Source of the DNA: Chloroflexota bacterium
GTDB lineage: Bacteria > Chloroflexota > Dehalococcoidia > Lucifugimonadales > UBA3495
Direction: 5' to 3'
NCBI GenBank assembly: GCA_009840135.1
Contig: VXOH01000009.1
Span: 1-40,307, forward strand
Length of the DNA: 40,307 bases
Below, one piece after another: positions 23,639 to 32,658 of this stretch (within the stretch, counting starts at the first letter, position 1; the number at the start of each line of letters is the position of its first letter). The notes under the pieces were generated by a model. That model made no database searches. It was given only the letters and a program-made list of their open reading frames with translations, and was not told the origin of the DNA. A program made the translations under genes and the position numbers.

Positions 23639-24478
23639 TCAGCCCTCGGATACTATGGCAACGCCCACCGCCCTCGGCCCAACGTAGGTTCCCAGGGCGG
23701 GCCCGAACCTGGCAGTTACAATCTGCTCCCGGGGCAGCAGGTCGCTCAAGCTATCGCACAATTCTGCGGCCCACTCCTGCTCGGTACTGTAAATTACGCC
23801 CAGGCGCGAGGCCGGAGCCTTTTCGCTTACCAGTTCCACCAGCCGCCTCATGGCCCGCTGGTGATTGCGGGGCCTTTCCAGCGGGTGAACCTCCCCGTCC
23901 ATCAGGGTGAGAATTGGCTTTACGCTCAGCAAAGAGCCCACGAAGGCCTGGGCCTTGCCAATGCGCCCGCCCTTCTGCAGGTACTCCAGGGTGTCGACGG
24001 CAAAGGCCGCAAAAGTGCGGGAGAGGGTACCTCGGACCCGTTCGGCGATTTCTTCGCGGGACATTGACTGGCGCGCCAATTCGGCCGCCTCAATCGCTAC
24101 CAGCGCTACCGCTATTGACGCTGCTTGCGAGTCAATGATTTCAATGGGAGGGTCTTCCCCCAGGGAAGCCCTGGCCTGGGTAGCGGAGTTAACCGTGCCG
24201 CTGAGCTTGCCGGAAACATGAATGGATACAAGCTCGTGCCCCTGGTCCAGCAGTTCCTGGTAGGCGGTCTGGAAGGCGCCAACGGAGGGTTGAGAAGTAG
24301 TTGGCAAGGCTGTACCGGAAACGAGCCGGCTGTAGAAGTCATCGGGGGTAAGGTCTACTCCGTCCCGGTAATTTACGTCGTCTATGACCACGTTGGCCGG
24401 AACAATGGTTATGCCCAATTCTTCCACCACGGCCGGGGGCAAATCTGAAGTGCTGTCTGCGACTATGCGAACTGCCAT
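23639..24478 (-). CDS. DegV family fatty-acid-binding protein (FakB-like)
   Basis: A 279-residue DegV-family protein. In the Fak system, FakB binds a fatty acid and presents it to the kinase FakA. The family start VRIVADSTSDLPP, the lipid-contact segment TTSQPSVGAFQTAYQEL, and the SIHVSGKLSGTVNSA motif are present, as is the conserved ending GPRAVGVAI. It sits 23 bases downstream of fakA on the same strand, which supports FakB function over an orphan DegV. No regulator is visible nearby. Confidence 0.9.
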   Translation of the reverse strand: MAVRIVADSTSDLPPAVVEELGITIVPANVVIDDVNYRDGVDLTPDDFYSRLVSGTALPTTSQPSVGAFQTAYQELLDQGHELVSIHVSGKLSGTVNSATQARASLGEDPPIEIIDSQAASIAVALVAIEAAELARQSMSREEIAERVRGTLSRTFAAFAVDTLEYLQKGGRIGKAQAFVGSLLSVKPILTLMDGEVHPLERPRNHQRAMRRLVELVSEKAPASRLGVIYSTEQEWAAELCDSLSDLLPREQIVTARFGPALGTYVGPRAVGVAIVSEG

Positions 24479-24501
24479 CTGGGCTACTCCTCGGGAAACT
24501 G

Positions 24502-26166
24502 TTACTCCACCGCTGCAAAATAGGGGTAATGTGGCTGGCCTCCAAAGACGAGGTCAACCTGAATGCCGGGAATCTGCGCTTCCAGGTTCTCGGAAACCCC
24601 CTCGACCGTTGCCTGGTCGGTGTCGGCTCCCCAGTAAATCGTTACTATGTGGTCTTCCTCCAGGCCCACGCCATCCAGGGCCGCCATCAGGGCCGCTTCG
24701 GCGGAAGTCTCCACAACGGCCAGACCGCCCTCCACCAACCCCATGTAATCACCCTCATTCACCGCCTTGCCCTCGAGAACCGTATCTCTCACCGAGCGGG
24801 TGACCTCGATGGACACAACGGCTTCAACGGCCTCCCTCATGGCCTGCAGGTTCTGCCCGGTTTCAGCCTGGGAGTTGAAGGCCAGAGCGGCGGCAATGCC
24901 CTGGGGAACCGTGGAAGTCTCCACCACGTGCAGGTTCTGGCTCTCGTTCTCCCTTTCCGCCGCCTGGACAGCCGTTATGGAGACGTTCTTATTGTTGGGA
25001 AGAAGAATAACGTCCTGCCCGCCGGACTCCTCGGCCGCATTGATGAGCTGGGCAACGCTGGGGTTCATGGTCTGGCCACCGCTTACGATGGATGCCCCCG
25101 CCGTGTCCCGGAACAGTTGGGCCAGTCCCTCCCCGGGGGCCACCGCCACCAGGGTGATTCCATCCTTGGGGGCGCCCCTTTCCTGGTGACCGGAGGCCCA
25201 GTCCTGGTTCTGGAGGCTCATGTTGTCTATCTTTATCTGGTCCAGTTCGCCCAGGGAAACGGCGTAGGTCAAGGCGACCCCCGGATCCTGCATGTGAACG
25301 TGCACCCGTATGAAGCGGTCATCCCCCACGATAACCAGGGATTCGGAGGTTGCCGCCAGGTCGCTCCTGACCTTTTCGATATCCAGGTTTTCCCCCTGGA
25401 TGAGGAACTGGGTGCAATACCCCCACTCCGACTCCACCGAAGAGTCGAGAAAATCGCTTTCCACCGATATTGAGGCCAGCTGGGAGGGGTCAATCTGGCC
25501 GGCAGCCGTGGCCAGGCCTAGGTCGGCGGTGGCTGCGTCCCCACCCGTAAGGTGCAGTAAGGCGCCGCCGAGAATTACGACAATGCCCATTCCCCCGGCA
25601 TCCACCACGCCCGCCTCTCTAAGCTTGGGAAGCATGGTGGGCGTGGCCTCCAGGGCCGCCTTTGAAGCGCTGTAGCCCGTCTCCCAAAGTGCCAGCAAAT
25701 CTCCGGCGCCATTGCCTGAATTCGCCTCCACGGCGGCCTCCAGGGCCTCGGCTACCCACCGGATCACGGTCAGCATGGTACCCTCAACCGGGTTGCCCAC
25801 CGACCGATAGGCGGCATCGGTGGCCGAACGAAACGCCTGGGCCAAATCCTCTCCCGCACAGACTTCCTTGCCGTCCAGCCCCAGGGCAATTCCCTTGAAA
25901 AACTGGGAAAGGATTACTCCGCTGTTGCCCCGAGCCTCCCAGAAGGCCCCGTCGGCCACCTGGGCGGCGACCTCTCCGGCGGTGGCTCCGTTCAGTTGGG
26001 ACAATTTCTCCACGCCGGCCCGCATGGTCAGCAGCATGTTGGTCCCGGTATCGCCATCGGGAACGGGGTAAACGTTCAGGGCATTGAGCGGGTCCCTGTA
26101 ACGCTGCAAGCAATGGAACCCCGCGGTTAAGGCTGCGGCAAGACTGTCTCCACTAAGCGCTGTCAT
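24502..26166 (-). CDS. fakA: DAK2-domain fatty acid kinase FakA
   Basis: A 554-residue FakA-type kinase (YloV family) that phosphorylates FakB-bound fatty acids to acyl-phosphate. The DhaL/DAK2-like ATP domain is N-terminal: NVYPVPDGDTGTNML carries the three Mg-binding aspartates, and EARGNSGVILSQFFKG follows. The middle domain and the C-terminal FakB-interaction domain (from about 300) contain VILLPNNKNVSITAVQAA and the ending VDLVFGGQPHYPYF. A strong promoter precedes it. It is the first gene of the fakA-degV-recG run. Confidence 0.93.
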   Translation of the reverse strand: MTALSGDSLAAALTAGFHCLQRYRDPLNALNVYPVPDGDTGTNMLLTMRAGVEKLSQLNGATAGEVAAQVADGAFWEARGNSGVILSQFFKGIALGLDGKEVCAGEDLAQAFRSATDAAYRSVGNPVEGTMLTVIRWVAEALEAAVEANSGNGAGDLLALWETGYSASKAALEATPTMLPKLREAGVVDAGGMGIVVILGGALLHLTGGDAATADLGLATAAGQIDPSQLASISVESDFLDSSVESEWGYCTQFLIQGENLDIEKVRSDLAATSESLVIVGDDRFIRVHVHMQDPGVALTYAVSLGELDQIKIDNMSLQNQDWASGHQERGAPKDGITLVAVAPGEGLAQLFRDTAGASIVSGGQTMNPSVAQLINAAEESGGQDVILLPNNKNVSITAVQAAERENESQNLHVVETSTVPQGIAAALAFNSQAETGQNLQAMREAVEAVVSIEVTRSVRDTVLEGKAVNEGDYMGLVEGGLAVVETSAEAALMAALDGVGLEEDHIVTIYWGADTDQATVEGVSENLEAQIPGIQVDLVFGGQPHYPYFAAVE

Positions 26167-26204
26167 AAATGTACTCGAACCTGGATTAGCCAGTAATCGG
26201 GATT

Positions 26205-26220
26205 ATTCGGTATTCCGAAT
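26205..26220. repeat. Inverted repeat in the fakA leader
   Basis: ATTCGG-TATT-CCGAAT is a perfect 6-bp inverted repeat between the fakA promoter and its start codon. It could be a repressor site. It does not match the FapR operator known from Bacillus. Confidence 0.4.
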
Positions 26221-26240
26221 TAGCGGGAATTTATTGGTTC

Positions 26241-26268
26241 ATTATATCGGCATGCATGCCATTTTCAA
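26241..26268 (-). promoter_or_regulatory. Promoter of the fakA-degV-recG run
   Basis: On the minus strand TTGAAA (26263-26268), a 16-base spacer and a perfect TATAAT (26241-26246). Transcription would start about 68 bases before the fakA start. Confidence 0.7.
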
Positions 26269-26472
26269 CCGGAATAGATCACGGCTTGCCATCATAACTT
26301 GCTTTCGCAGTTTTCCAGCGCAGCAAGGTCATCGGTCTAAAATCGGCTTTCCAGTAATTTGCCGGCTTTCCCTCTGCACATGGAGAGCAAACACGGAAAA
26401 GGCTGTAACCTGGATTCACTCCGGCATCCCCTCAAATTACCCAGGCATAAGCTACGCGGAAAGCGCTTCAAG
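26269..26472. other. Gene-free stretch between divergent fakA and ruvB promoters
   Basis: No gene or RNA was recognised. A weak plus-strand frame at 26234-26494 crosses both promoters and is not convincing. Confidence 0.45.
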
Positions 26473-26498
26473 AGCGTCAATTAACCTTCCTTGACGCT
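26473..26498. promoter_or_regulatory. Operator-like inverted repeat over the ruvB -35 box
   Basis: AGCGTCAA and TTGACGCT are perfect 8-base inverted arms separated by 10 bases. The right arm is the -35 element of the ruvB promoter, so a bound dimer would block RNA polymerase. The pattern is not a known LexA box, but its placement before a recombination gene is suggestive. Confidence 0.5.
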
Positions 26499-26519
26499 AT
26501 ACCGGCCCTGGCCTAGAAT
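26491..26519 (+). promoter_or_regulatory. Promoter of ruvB
   Basis: TTGACG (26491-26496), a 17-base spacer and TAGAAT (26514-26519), very like the rpsP promoter. Transcription would start near 26526, leaving a leader of about 88 bases. Confidence 0.8.
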
Positions 26520-26613
26520 TAGCCGGCATCAACGACCGGCAATCCCCCAAGGGTGAAAAGAGTCTTTCCGGTAAACTGTTCCCTCTCCCACTTTCCGGTC
26601 CCAGGCAGGAATC

Positions 26614-27690
26614 GTGACGGAACCCAGCACCAACTCCGACCGGCTTGAGGCTTCCTACGAACGTATAGTGTCCGGCGTTTCCCAGGGTGACGACGAGCAT
26701 ACGGACCTTTCGTTGCGTCCCCGTCGTCTAAGCGAGTTTGTGGGGCAGGCTCCGGTCAAGGAAAATCTCGCCATCGGCATCCAGGCCGCCAAGATACGCA
26801 GCGAACCGCTGGACCACATTATCCTGTACGGCCCTCCCGGCCTGGGCAAGACCACCCTGGCCCACATAATCGCCAACGAAATGGGCGTCAATATCAAGGT
26901 GACCTCCGGGCCGGCCATCGAACGGGCCGGCGACATGGCTGCCATCCTCACCTCGCTGCAGGCTAATGACATTCTCTTCATTGACGAGATACACCGGCTA
27001 CATCGCGCCGTTGAAGAGGTCTTGTATTCGGCCATGGAGGACTTCTTCCTTTCCTGGATGGTGGGAAAGGGTCTGGCGGCAAGAAACATCAACCTGCGAA
27101 TAAACCCTTTCACCCTTATCGGCGCCACCACCCGTTTTTCCCTCATCAGCGCCCCCCTGCGGGACCGCTTCGGCTCCGTGTTTCGACTGGACTATTACGA
27201 GCAGCAGGACATGGAAGTTGTGGTCAAGCGGTCCGCGGATATACTCGCGGTGACAACTGATGATGAGGGCGTTGCCGAGGTAGCCGCCCGCTCCCGGGGA
27301 ACTCCGAGGATAGCTAACCGGCTGCTGAAACGCACCAGGGACTTTGCCCTGGTGGTTGCCGACGAGGAAATTACCGGTGAAGTAGCCCGGCAAGCCCTGG
27401 ACCGCCTGCGAGTGGATGGCCTGGGCCTTGACGAGACGGACCACCGGCTGCTGACAAGCATTATTGACAAGTTCAGCGGCGGGCCCGTTGGCCTTGAGAC
27501 CCTGGCCGCCTCGCTGAGCGAGGATTCGGACACGGTTATGGAAGTTTGGGAACCCTACCTGATGCAGTTGGGGTTCCTGGAGCGAACGCCCCGGGGCCGG
27601 GTAACCACCAGGCGCGCCTACGAACACCTGGGGCGGCCCGCACCCGGGGAAGTTGACCCCACGGACCAGGGCAGGCTGACGGGTTTCTAA
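26614..27690 (+). CDS. ruvB: Holliday junction branch-migration helicase RuvB
   Basis: A 358-residue AAA+ motor that drives branch migration with RuvA. It starts at GTG. The Walker A motif GPPGLGKT is at 73-80, Walker B is LFIDEIHRL, sensor 1 lies in LIGATTRFS, the arginine finger region is APLRDRFG, and the C-terminal winged helix ends with [13 protein letters not shown]. It has its own promoter and lies 11.5 kb from ruvC-ruvA. The next gene is 65 bases away. Confidence 0.96.
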   Translation: MTEPSTNSDRLEASYERIVSGVSQGDDEHTDLSLRPRRLSEFVGQAPVKENLAIGIQAAKIRSEPLDHIILYGPPGLGKTTLAHIIANEMGVNIKVTSGPAIERAGDMAAILTSLQANDILFIDEIHRLHRAVEEVLYSAMEDFFLSWMVGKGLAARNINLRINPFTLIGATTRFSLISAPLRDRFGSVFRLDYYEQQDMEVVVKRSADILAVTTDDEGVAEVAARSRGTPRIANRLLKRTRDFALVVADEEITGEVARQALDRLRVDGLGLDETDHRLLTSIIDKFSGGPVGLETLAASLSEDSDTVMEVWEPYLMQLGFLERTPRGRVTTRRAYEHLGRPAPGEVDPTDQGRLTGF

Positions 27691-27755
27691 CCCCCCATAG
27701 CGATTCACCTGCCGGCGCTCTTTACAAGGGCTCACGAAAGAAAATTGGAGGAAGA

Positions 27756-28079
27756 ATGATCTACGAACTGCGCATATATGACACGGTCCCCGGCCGACTG
27801 CCGGCCCTTAACGAACGGTTTGCCAACCACACCCTGGGGTTCTTCAAGAAGCACAACATCCACGTTGTCGGATTCTGGACTGAGGACATCGGTACCAGCA
27901 ACCGCCTGGTTTATATGCTGGGCTACGACAGCCTGGCTGACCGGGAGACCAAGTGGAGCGCCTTCCAGGCAGACCCGGGCTGGCACCAGGTCAGGGCAGA
28001 GTCGGAAAAGGACGGCCCCATCAATGCCCTGGTGAGAAACATGATCCTGCGGCCCACCGATTATTCACCCATGCAGTAG
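27756..28079 (+). CDS. NIPSNAP family protein
   Basis: A 107-residue single-domain protein of the NIPSNAP family, a dimeric alpha-beta barrel fold. The start MIYELRIYDTVPGRLPAL and the WTEDIGTSNRLVYMLGYDSLADRE stretch are typical. Bacterial members are common but mostly uncharacterised. GGAGGAAG precedes the ATG. It is followed by three hairpins and a strong terminator. Confidence 0.9.
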   Translation: MIYELRIYDTVPGRLPALNERFANHTLGFFKKHNIHVVGFWTEDIGTSNRLVYMLGYDSLADRETKWSAFQADPGWHQVRAESEKDGPINALVRNMILRPTDYSPMQ

Positions 28080-28324
28080 CAGGCCAGGCGGTCCGGTTTT
28101 TCCCGCATTCCTTCAGATCGGGAAACCCAACGGGAGAGAGCCGAGACTCTCCGGCAAGCATTACAGGGTACACCAGCATCAATGGAAAACCGGCTGGGTT
28201 TTTCCATCGTGATTTCATTAGCTGCTTTCTCCGGGGCAGCCCTTGTGGTTGCCCCGGTTTTTCTTTCTTTTCTGCCTGATTTCCGCCTTTCCGCTGAGGG
28301 AAGCCATCCCCTGCTCACCATTGG
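28080..28324. other. Gap with three successive hairpins after the NIPSNAP gene
   Basis: No gene is seen. Inverted repeats GGAGAG/CTCTCC (28133-28152) and ATGGAAAA/TTTTCCAT (28182-28207) precede the true terminator at 28231-28272. Confidence 0.5.
28231..28272 (+). terminator. Strong terminator after the NIPSNAP gene
   Basis: CCGGGGCA and TGCCCCGG form a perfect 8-bp stem around an 11-base loop and are followed by a long T-rich tract (TTTTTCTTTCTTTT). It separates ruvB-NIPSNAP from the F420 genes. Confidence 0.92.
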
Positions 28325-28353
28325 TTGATTGGCTACGAGGCAAACGCTACAAT
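28325..28353 (+). promoter_or_regulatory. Promoter of the F420 operon
   Basis: TTGATT (28325-28330), a 17-base spacer and TACAAT (28348-28353). Transcription would start near 28360, about 40 bases before cofG. Confidence 0.65.
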
Positions 28354-28399
28354 GAACATTCCCTTCGAGTCAGGGTAATCAAATCGGACTTAGCAGGAA

Positions 28400-29677
28400 T
28401 TGGCTCTTTTGAATCCCATAGTGGCGGACAACAGTACCAGGTCCGGCGCCTCCAGTGGTAGTAGCCTCGGAGCGGCAACCCATGAGCTTCAGGGAGACAA
28501 GCTCCTTGAAGGGGCCTTCGCGGATGGCGGGCTGACCGACGAACAGGCTTACTTCCTCGACGGCGACGGATGCCCGCCCACCGAGCAACTCTGCCGTGCG
28601 GCATCGGCCCTCAGGGACCTGGGCAAGGGAAAGGTCGTCACTTTTTCGCCCAAGGTGTTCATTCCCTTGACCCACCTATGCCGCGATTTTTGTGGCTATT
28701 GCACCTTCAGGCACAGTCCCCAGACCGCCGCCCAACTCTACATGACCCCAGAGGAGGTATTGGCTGTTGCCCGGGCCGGAGAGCGCCTGGGTTGCACTGA
28801 AGCCCTGTTCACCCTGGGAGAAAGGCCCGAGCAGCGCTATCCCGAAGCTCGTAGTTGGCTGGAAGACAAGGGGTATTCCACTACCCTGGAATACCTTACT
28901 GCCATGTGCCGGCTGGTCATGGAAGAGACCACACTCATGCCCCACGCCAACCCGGGCACCATGAGCCGACGGGAATTGGCAGCCCTGCAGCCCTTCAACC
29001 CATCCATGGGGCTCATGCTGGAAAGCGCCAGCCCCCGCCTGTATGAGCCCGGAGGTCCGCATGAGTTTGCTCCCAGCAAACGCCCCCGGGTGCGGCTTCG
29101 GACGGTGGAACTGGCCGGCGAACTGGGCATACCCTTCACCACCGGAATACTGGTGGGCATTGGAGAAACCAGGCGGGAAAGAATTGACGCCATCCTGGAG
29201 ATTCGCCAACTCCACCGCGCTTATGGGCACATCCAGGAAGTGATCGTCCAGAACTTCAGGGCCAAGCCGGCAACTCCCATGGAAGACACCGGTCATGCCC
29301 CCTCCGAAGAGTTGCTGTGGACCGTAGCGGTAGCCAGAATCCTGCTGGGACCGGATGTTAACCTGCAAGTACCGCCCAACCTGAGCGCCGACGACTATCC
29401 CACCTACCTGGCCGCCGGAATAAACGACTGGGGAGGGGTTTCGCCCTTGACCATTGATTTCGTAAACCCCGAGGCTCCCTGGCCGGGTCTGGGCGACCTG
29501 CAACGACACACCGAGGAAAAGGGATTTACACTTAGGCCGCGACTCCCGGTTTATCCTGAATATTTCAAGGGCGCCCAATCCTGGCTGCCCGGCTCCCTTC
29601 GCGACAAGGCCCTTTCGCTGGCCGACCACGAAGGATACGTTAGAGGAGGAATGGAGCGGTATGCCGGAAGAGACTAA
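28400..29677 (+). CDS. cofG: FO synthase subunit CofG
   Basis: A 425-residue radical SAM enzyme that, together with CofH, makes the deazaflavin FO from tyrosine and the flavin precursor 5-amino-6-ribitylamino-uracil. The iron-sulfur motif is C94-x3-C98-x2-C101 in THLCRDFCGYC. Downstream lie GERPEQRYPEAR, MPHANPGTMS and GILVGIGETRRERID, typical of CofG. The start is uncertain: TTG at 28400 opens the frame, but TTG at 28409 is better spaced from AGGA (28395-28398) and GTG at 28421 is also possible. It overlaps cofH by 17 bases. CofG and CofH are separate here, not fused as in the actinobacterial FbiC. Confidence 0.93.
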   Translation: MALLNPIVADNSTRSGASSGSSLGAATHELQGDKLLEGAFADGGLTDEQAYFLDGDGCPPTEQLCRAASALRDLGKGKVVTFSPKVFIPLTHLCRDFCGYCTFRHSPQTAAQLYMTPEEVLAVARAGERLGCTEALFTLGERPEQRYPEARSWLEDKGYSTTLEYLTAMCRLVMEETTLMPHANPGTMSRRELAALQPFNPSMGLMLESASPRLYEPGGPHEFAPSKRPRVRLRTVELAGELGIPFTTGILVGIGETRRERIDAILEIRQLHRAYGHIQEVIVQNFRAKPATPMEDTGHAPSEELLWTVAVARILLGPDVNLQVPPNLSADDYPTYLAAGINDWGGVSPLTIDFVNPEAPWPGLGDLQRHTEEKGFTLRPRLPVYPEYFKGAQSWLPGSLRDKALSLADHEGYVRGGMERYAGRD

Positions 29678-31001
29678 CGGAAACACCGCCGAAGTGACCG
29701 CAGCCAGCAGCCTTGACGCTATCGTCTCGCAGCTGGCGCCGCCGGTGGCAAGGATTCTCAACAGCGCGCTGGAAGGCGATGATGTCTCCGTGGATGACGC
29801 GGTGGTCCTGTTCGATACCACCGGCGCCGAGTTTGCGGCCCTGGGCATGGTGGCCGACGAATTGCGCCGCAGGACCGTTGGCGACCTGGTGACCTACGTG
29901 GTAAACCGCAACATTAACTTCACCAACGTCTGCATCAAGCGGTGTGGCTTCTGCGCCTTCAGTCGAGACTTTCGCGAGGAAGAGGGCTACTTCCTTCCGA
30001 TAAACGAAATAGTGCGCCGCGCCAGGGAAGCGTGGGATTACGGCGCCACCGAGGTGTGCGTCCAGGCCGGTCTCCCTCCGCAGATGGAAGGCGACCTCTA
30101 TATCAGGCTCTGCGAAGCCATCAAGGAAGAGTTGCCGGACATGCACGTCCACGGCTTTTCTCCCGAGGAGGTGCTCTACGGATCGGTGCGTTCCCGTTGC
30201 TCCATCAGGGAGTACCTGGAAGGCCTGCGTGATGCTGGCGTGGGGAGTCTTCCGGGCACCTCGGCGGAGGTGCTGGACCAGGATCTGAGGGACCGGATCT
30301 CACCAGGCCGCATTACCGTCGAACAATGGAAGGAGGTCATAACCACCGCCCATGAACTGGGCATTCCAACCACCTCCACCGTAATGTTCGGGCACGTGGA
30401 AACCAACGAGCAGATAGCGCGGCACATCGCCCTGCTTCGCGATATGCAAAAGAGCACCGGCGGCTTTACCGAGTTTGTACCGCTCAGTTTTGTGAATTCG
30501 GAAGCGCCGATGTTTCTTAAGGGTCTGGTGAATGACGTCCGTTCCGGCCCCACGGGGATGGACGTTATCAAGGTACACGCCATTGCCCGCATCATGCTGA
30601 ATAACTGGATTCCCAATATCCAGGCATCGTGGGTAAAGGAAGGCAGCCGCATGTCCCAGTTGTTGTTGACGACCGGCGTCAACGACCTGGGCGGCACCCT
30701 GATTAACGAGAGTATCTCCACCTCCGCCGGCGCCCAGCACGGCCAGTTGATGCGGCCGTCGGAATTCCGGCAGATGATCCGGCAGGCGGGACGCATTCCG
30801 GCAGAGCGATTTACCACCTACGGACTGAACCGTGTCTTCGACCGGGACGACGGGCAGGTGGATCCCCTGGACCTGGTGGGTGACAACGTGGAGGAGATTT
30901 TCGGTTCCTACCATCGCCTGGTGAAACTGGAAACTTACCGTTTCGAGCATCCCCGCCACGCCGCCGAATCCGCCGCCCAGATTTCTTCCGGTCACGGCTA
31001 G
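29661..31001 (+). CDS. cofH: FO synthase subunit CofH
   Basis: A 446-residue radical SAM enzyme that couples tyrosine to the ribitylaminouracil in FO synthesis. The motif is C91-x3-C95-x2-C98 in CIKRCGFCAF. Other family stretches are CVQAGLPPQMEGDLYI, HGFSPEEVLYG, GSLPGTSAEVLDQ, VMFGHVETNEQIARHI and NDLGGTLINESIS. About 40 extra residues precede the usual core. It begins inside cofG and ends 9 bases before cofD. Confidence 0.94.
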   Translation: MPEETNGNTAEVTAASSLDAIVSQLAPPVARILNSALEGDDVSVDDAVVLFDTTGAEFAALGMVADELRRRTVGDLVTYVVNRNINFTNVCIKRCGFCAFSRDFREEEGYFLPINEIVRRAREAWDYGATEVCVQAGLPPQMEGDLYIRLCEAIKEELPDMHVHGFSPEEVLYGSVRSRCSIREYLEGLRDAGVGSLPGTSAEVLDQDLRDRISPGRITVEQWKEVITTAHELGIPTTSTVMFGHVETNEQIARHIALLRDMQKSTGGFTEFVPLSFVNSEAPMFLKGLVNDVRSGPTGMDVIKVHAIARIMLNNWIPNIQASWVKEGSRMSQLLLTTGVNDLGGTLINESISTSAGAQHGQLMRPSEFRQMIRQAGRIPAERFTTYGLNRVFDRDDGQVDPLDLVGDNVEEIFGSYHRLVKLETYRFEHPRHAAESAAQISSGHG

Positions 31002-31010
31002 CCCACACCC

Positions 31011-31976
31011 ATGGCGCTCTTGGGCGGAAAGGTTGTGGCCCTGGCCGGAGGGGTGGGAGGCGCCAAGCTGGCCCTTGGCTTTGCTCGTCTCCTTCCTCCC
31101 GAGCGTCTCACCATTGTGGTCAACACCGGGGACGACGAAACTTTCCACGGCCTTCACGTATCTCCCGACCTGGACACGATGTTATATACTCTAGCCGGCA
31201 TTTCCAACGGAGAAACCGGTTGGGGCATAGCCGGCGAAACCTTCCATGCCCTGGGAATGCTGGGTCGTTATGGCGCCGATACCTGGTTCAACCTTGGCGA
31301 TCGGGACCTGGCAACCCATATCCGGCGCACCCAACGCCTCAGCGAGGGCGCTTCCCTGTCCGAAGTAACGTCGGAACTTTGCAGGAGCCTGGGAATTGAG
31401 CATCCGATTGTGCCTATGTCCGATCAACAGGTCAGAACTTATCTGAAAACCGGCGACGGCGACCTGGCCATGCAGGAGTATTTCGTCGGGCGTCGCAGTG
31501 AGCCGGTCGTGAATTGCGTGGAGTATCGCGGAGTGGCCGAATCTTCACCGTCCGGGGGATTTGCTCGTTCCCTGGATGGCGCGGAGATGATAGTCCTGTG
31601 CCCTTCCAACCCGTTGCTCAGCACAGGCCCCATCTTGTCGTTGCCCGGCATACGGGAACGCCTGTCTGAGAAGAACCCCGGGCGTTGCCGAATTGCCGTC
31701 AGTCCCATCATCGGTGGCGAGGCCGTCAAAGGGCCTGCCGCCAAGATTATGTCGGAACTCGGCCATGAGGCTTCTTGCCTGGGCGTCGCGAAAATGTACG
31801 GGGATATTTGTGACCTGTTCCTGATGGATGAAGTGGACAGGGACCGGGCGCCGGCAGTCGCCGAACTGGGGATAGAGCCCGTAGTTGCCCCCATCCTGAT
31901 GCATACCGAAGAGGACAAGATAGCCCTGGCGAAACTCATCCTTGAACTGGGAGGCAGCTTTCTCAATGGTGGATGA
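31011..31976 (+). CDS. cofD: 2-phospho-L-lactate transferase CofD
   Basis: A 321-residue CofD, which transfers the phospholactyl (or related) unit from the guanylated intermediate to FO. Glycine-rich LAGGVGGAKLALGFARLL is N-terminal. The substrate region NTGDDETFHGLHVSPDLDT, TWFNLGDRDLATHI, and the later CPSNPLLSTGPILSLPGIR and SPIIGGEAVKGPAAK are all family hallmarks. It overlaps cofC by 11 bases. Confidence 0.95.
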   Translation: MALLGGKVVALAGGVGGAKLALGFARLLPPERLTIVVNTGDDETFHGLHVSPDLDTMLYTLAGISNGETGWGIAGETFHALGMLGRYGADTWFNLGDRDLATHIRRTQRLSEGASLSEVTSELCRSLGIEHPIVPMSDQQVRTYLKTGDGDLAMQEYFVGRRSEPVVNCVEYRGVAESSPSGGFARSLDGAEMIVLCPSNPLLSTGPILSLPGIRERLSEKNPGRCRIAVSPIIGGEAVKGPAAKIMSELGHEASCLGVAKMYGDICDLFLMDEVDRDRAPAVAELGIEPVVAPILMHTEEDKIALAKLILELGGSFLNGG

Positions 31977-32658
31977 GAGCAGCATCGTACCCATAATTCC
32001 CATGAAACCCCTTGCCGACTGCAAGACCCGTTTGTCGCGCACGCTCACCGCCGAGGAACGGGGCGACCTGGTAATCGGCATGCTGCGGCGCGTAATCATG
32101 GCCATCAAGGGTGCCTCCATCGAGGTTTTCTGGGTGGTCGGAGGGGACTGGAGGATCCGTAACTTGACCCGGAATTTCGATGGCCTCTGGATGGAGGATT
32201 TTGGCCGCAATCTTAACGATACGCTGGACAAGTCCTTTGACCGGGCATCCGAGCGTGGTTACGGGTCGATGTACCTGCCCGGCGACCTGCCTTTCCTTAA
32301 GCCCTCGGACATCACCAGCATGCTCCGTTCCGCCGGACAGGGGCGTAACCTTGTCCTGGCGCCCGCCCGCCGGGACAGCGGCACCAATGGAATTCTGATA
32401 CCTCCCAAGCTGGCTTTCAAGCCTGAACTGGGCAATCGCAGCTTTACCAAGCACTTGAGCCAGGCGGGGAAGCTGGGCATTTCCGTGGCCATCTGCTACA
32501 GCGAAGGGCTGGGTTTTGACCTGGACATTACTGAAGACCTGGAATTTTTCCAGCAGAGAGAGCCGGGGCTGCTGGACAGGCTCACTCCCCATAAACCCGC
32601 CAATGCCGCTACCGAGTTTCCCAATTTGAGAGGCGAAGGTGACCCAACCGCAATCTGA
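31966..32658 (+). CDS. cofC: Phospholactate/PEP guanylyltransferase CofC
   Basis: A 230-residue nucleotidyltransferase that makes the GDP-activated C3 unit used by CofD. The nucleotide loop VPIIPMKPLADCKTRLS, the metal-binding MYLPGDLPFL and the later GTNGILIPP and FDLDITEDLE are visible. Members split between phospholactate (CofC) and phosphoenolpyruvate (FbiD) activity; this cannot be decided by eye. The frame opens at 31942, but I start at the ATG at 31966, 11 bases after GGGAGG and overlapping the cofD end. Confidence 0.9.
   Translation: MVDESSIVPIIPMKPLADCKTRLSRTLTAEERGDLVIGMLRRVIMAIKGASIEVFWVVGGDWRIRNLTRNFDGLWMEDFGRNLNDTLDKSFDRASERGYGSMYLPGDLPFLKPSDITSMLRSAGQGRNLVLAPARRDSGTNGILIPPKLAFKPELGNRSFTKHLSQAGKLGISVAICYSEGLGFDLDITEDLEFFQQREPGLLDRLTPHKPANAATEFPNLRGEGDPTAI

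Noticed and set aside
24529-25473. 314-residue plus-strand open frame
   Set aside because: Antisense to fakA, which is clearly coding.
28676-29848. 390-residue minus-strand open frame
   Set aside because: Antisense to the well-supported cofG; a by-product of GC-rich codon use.
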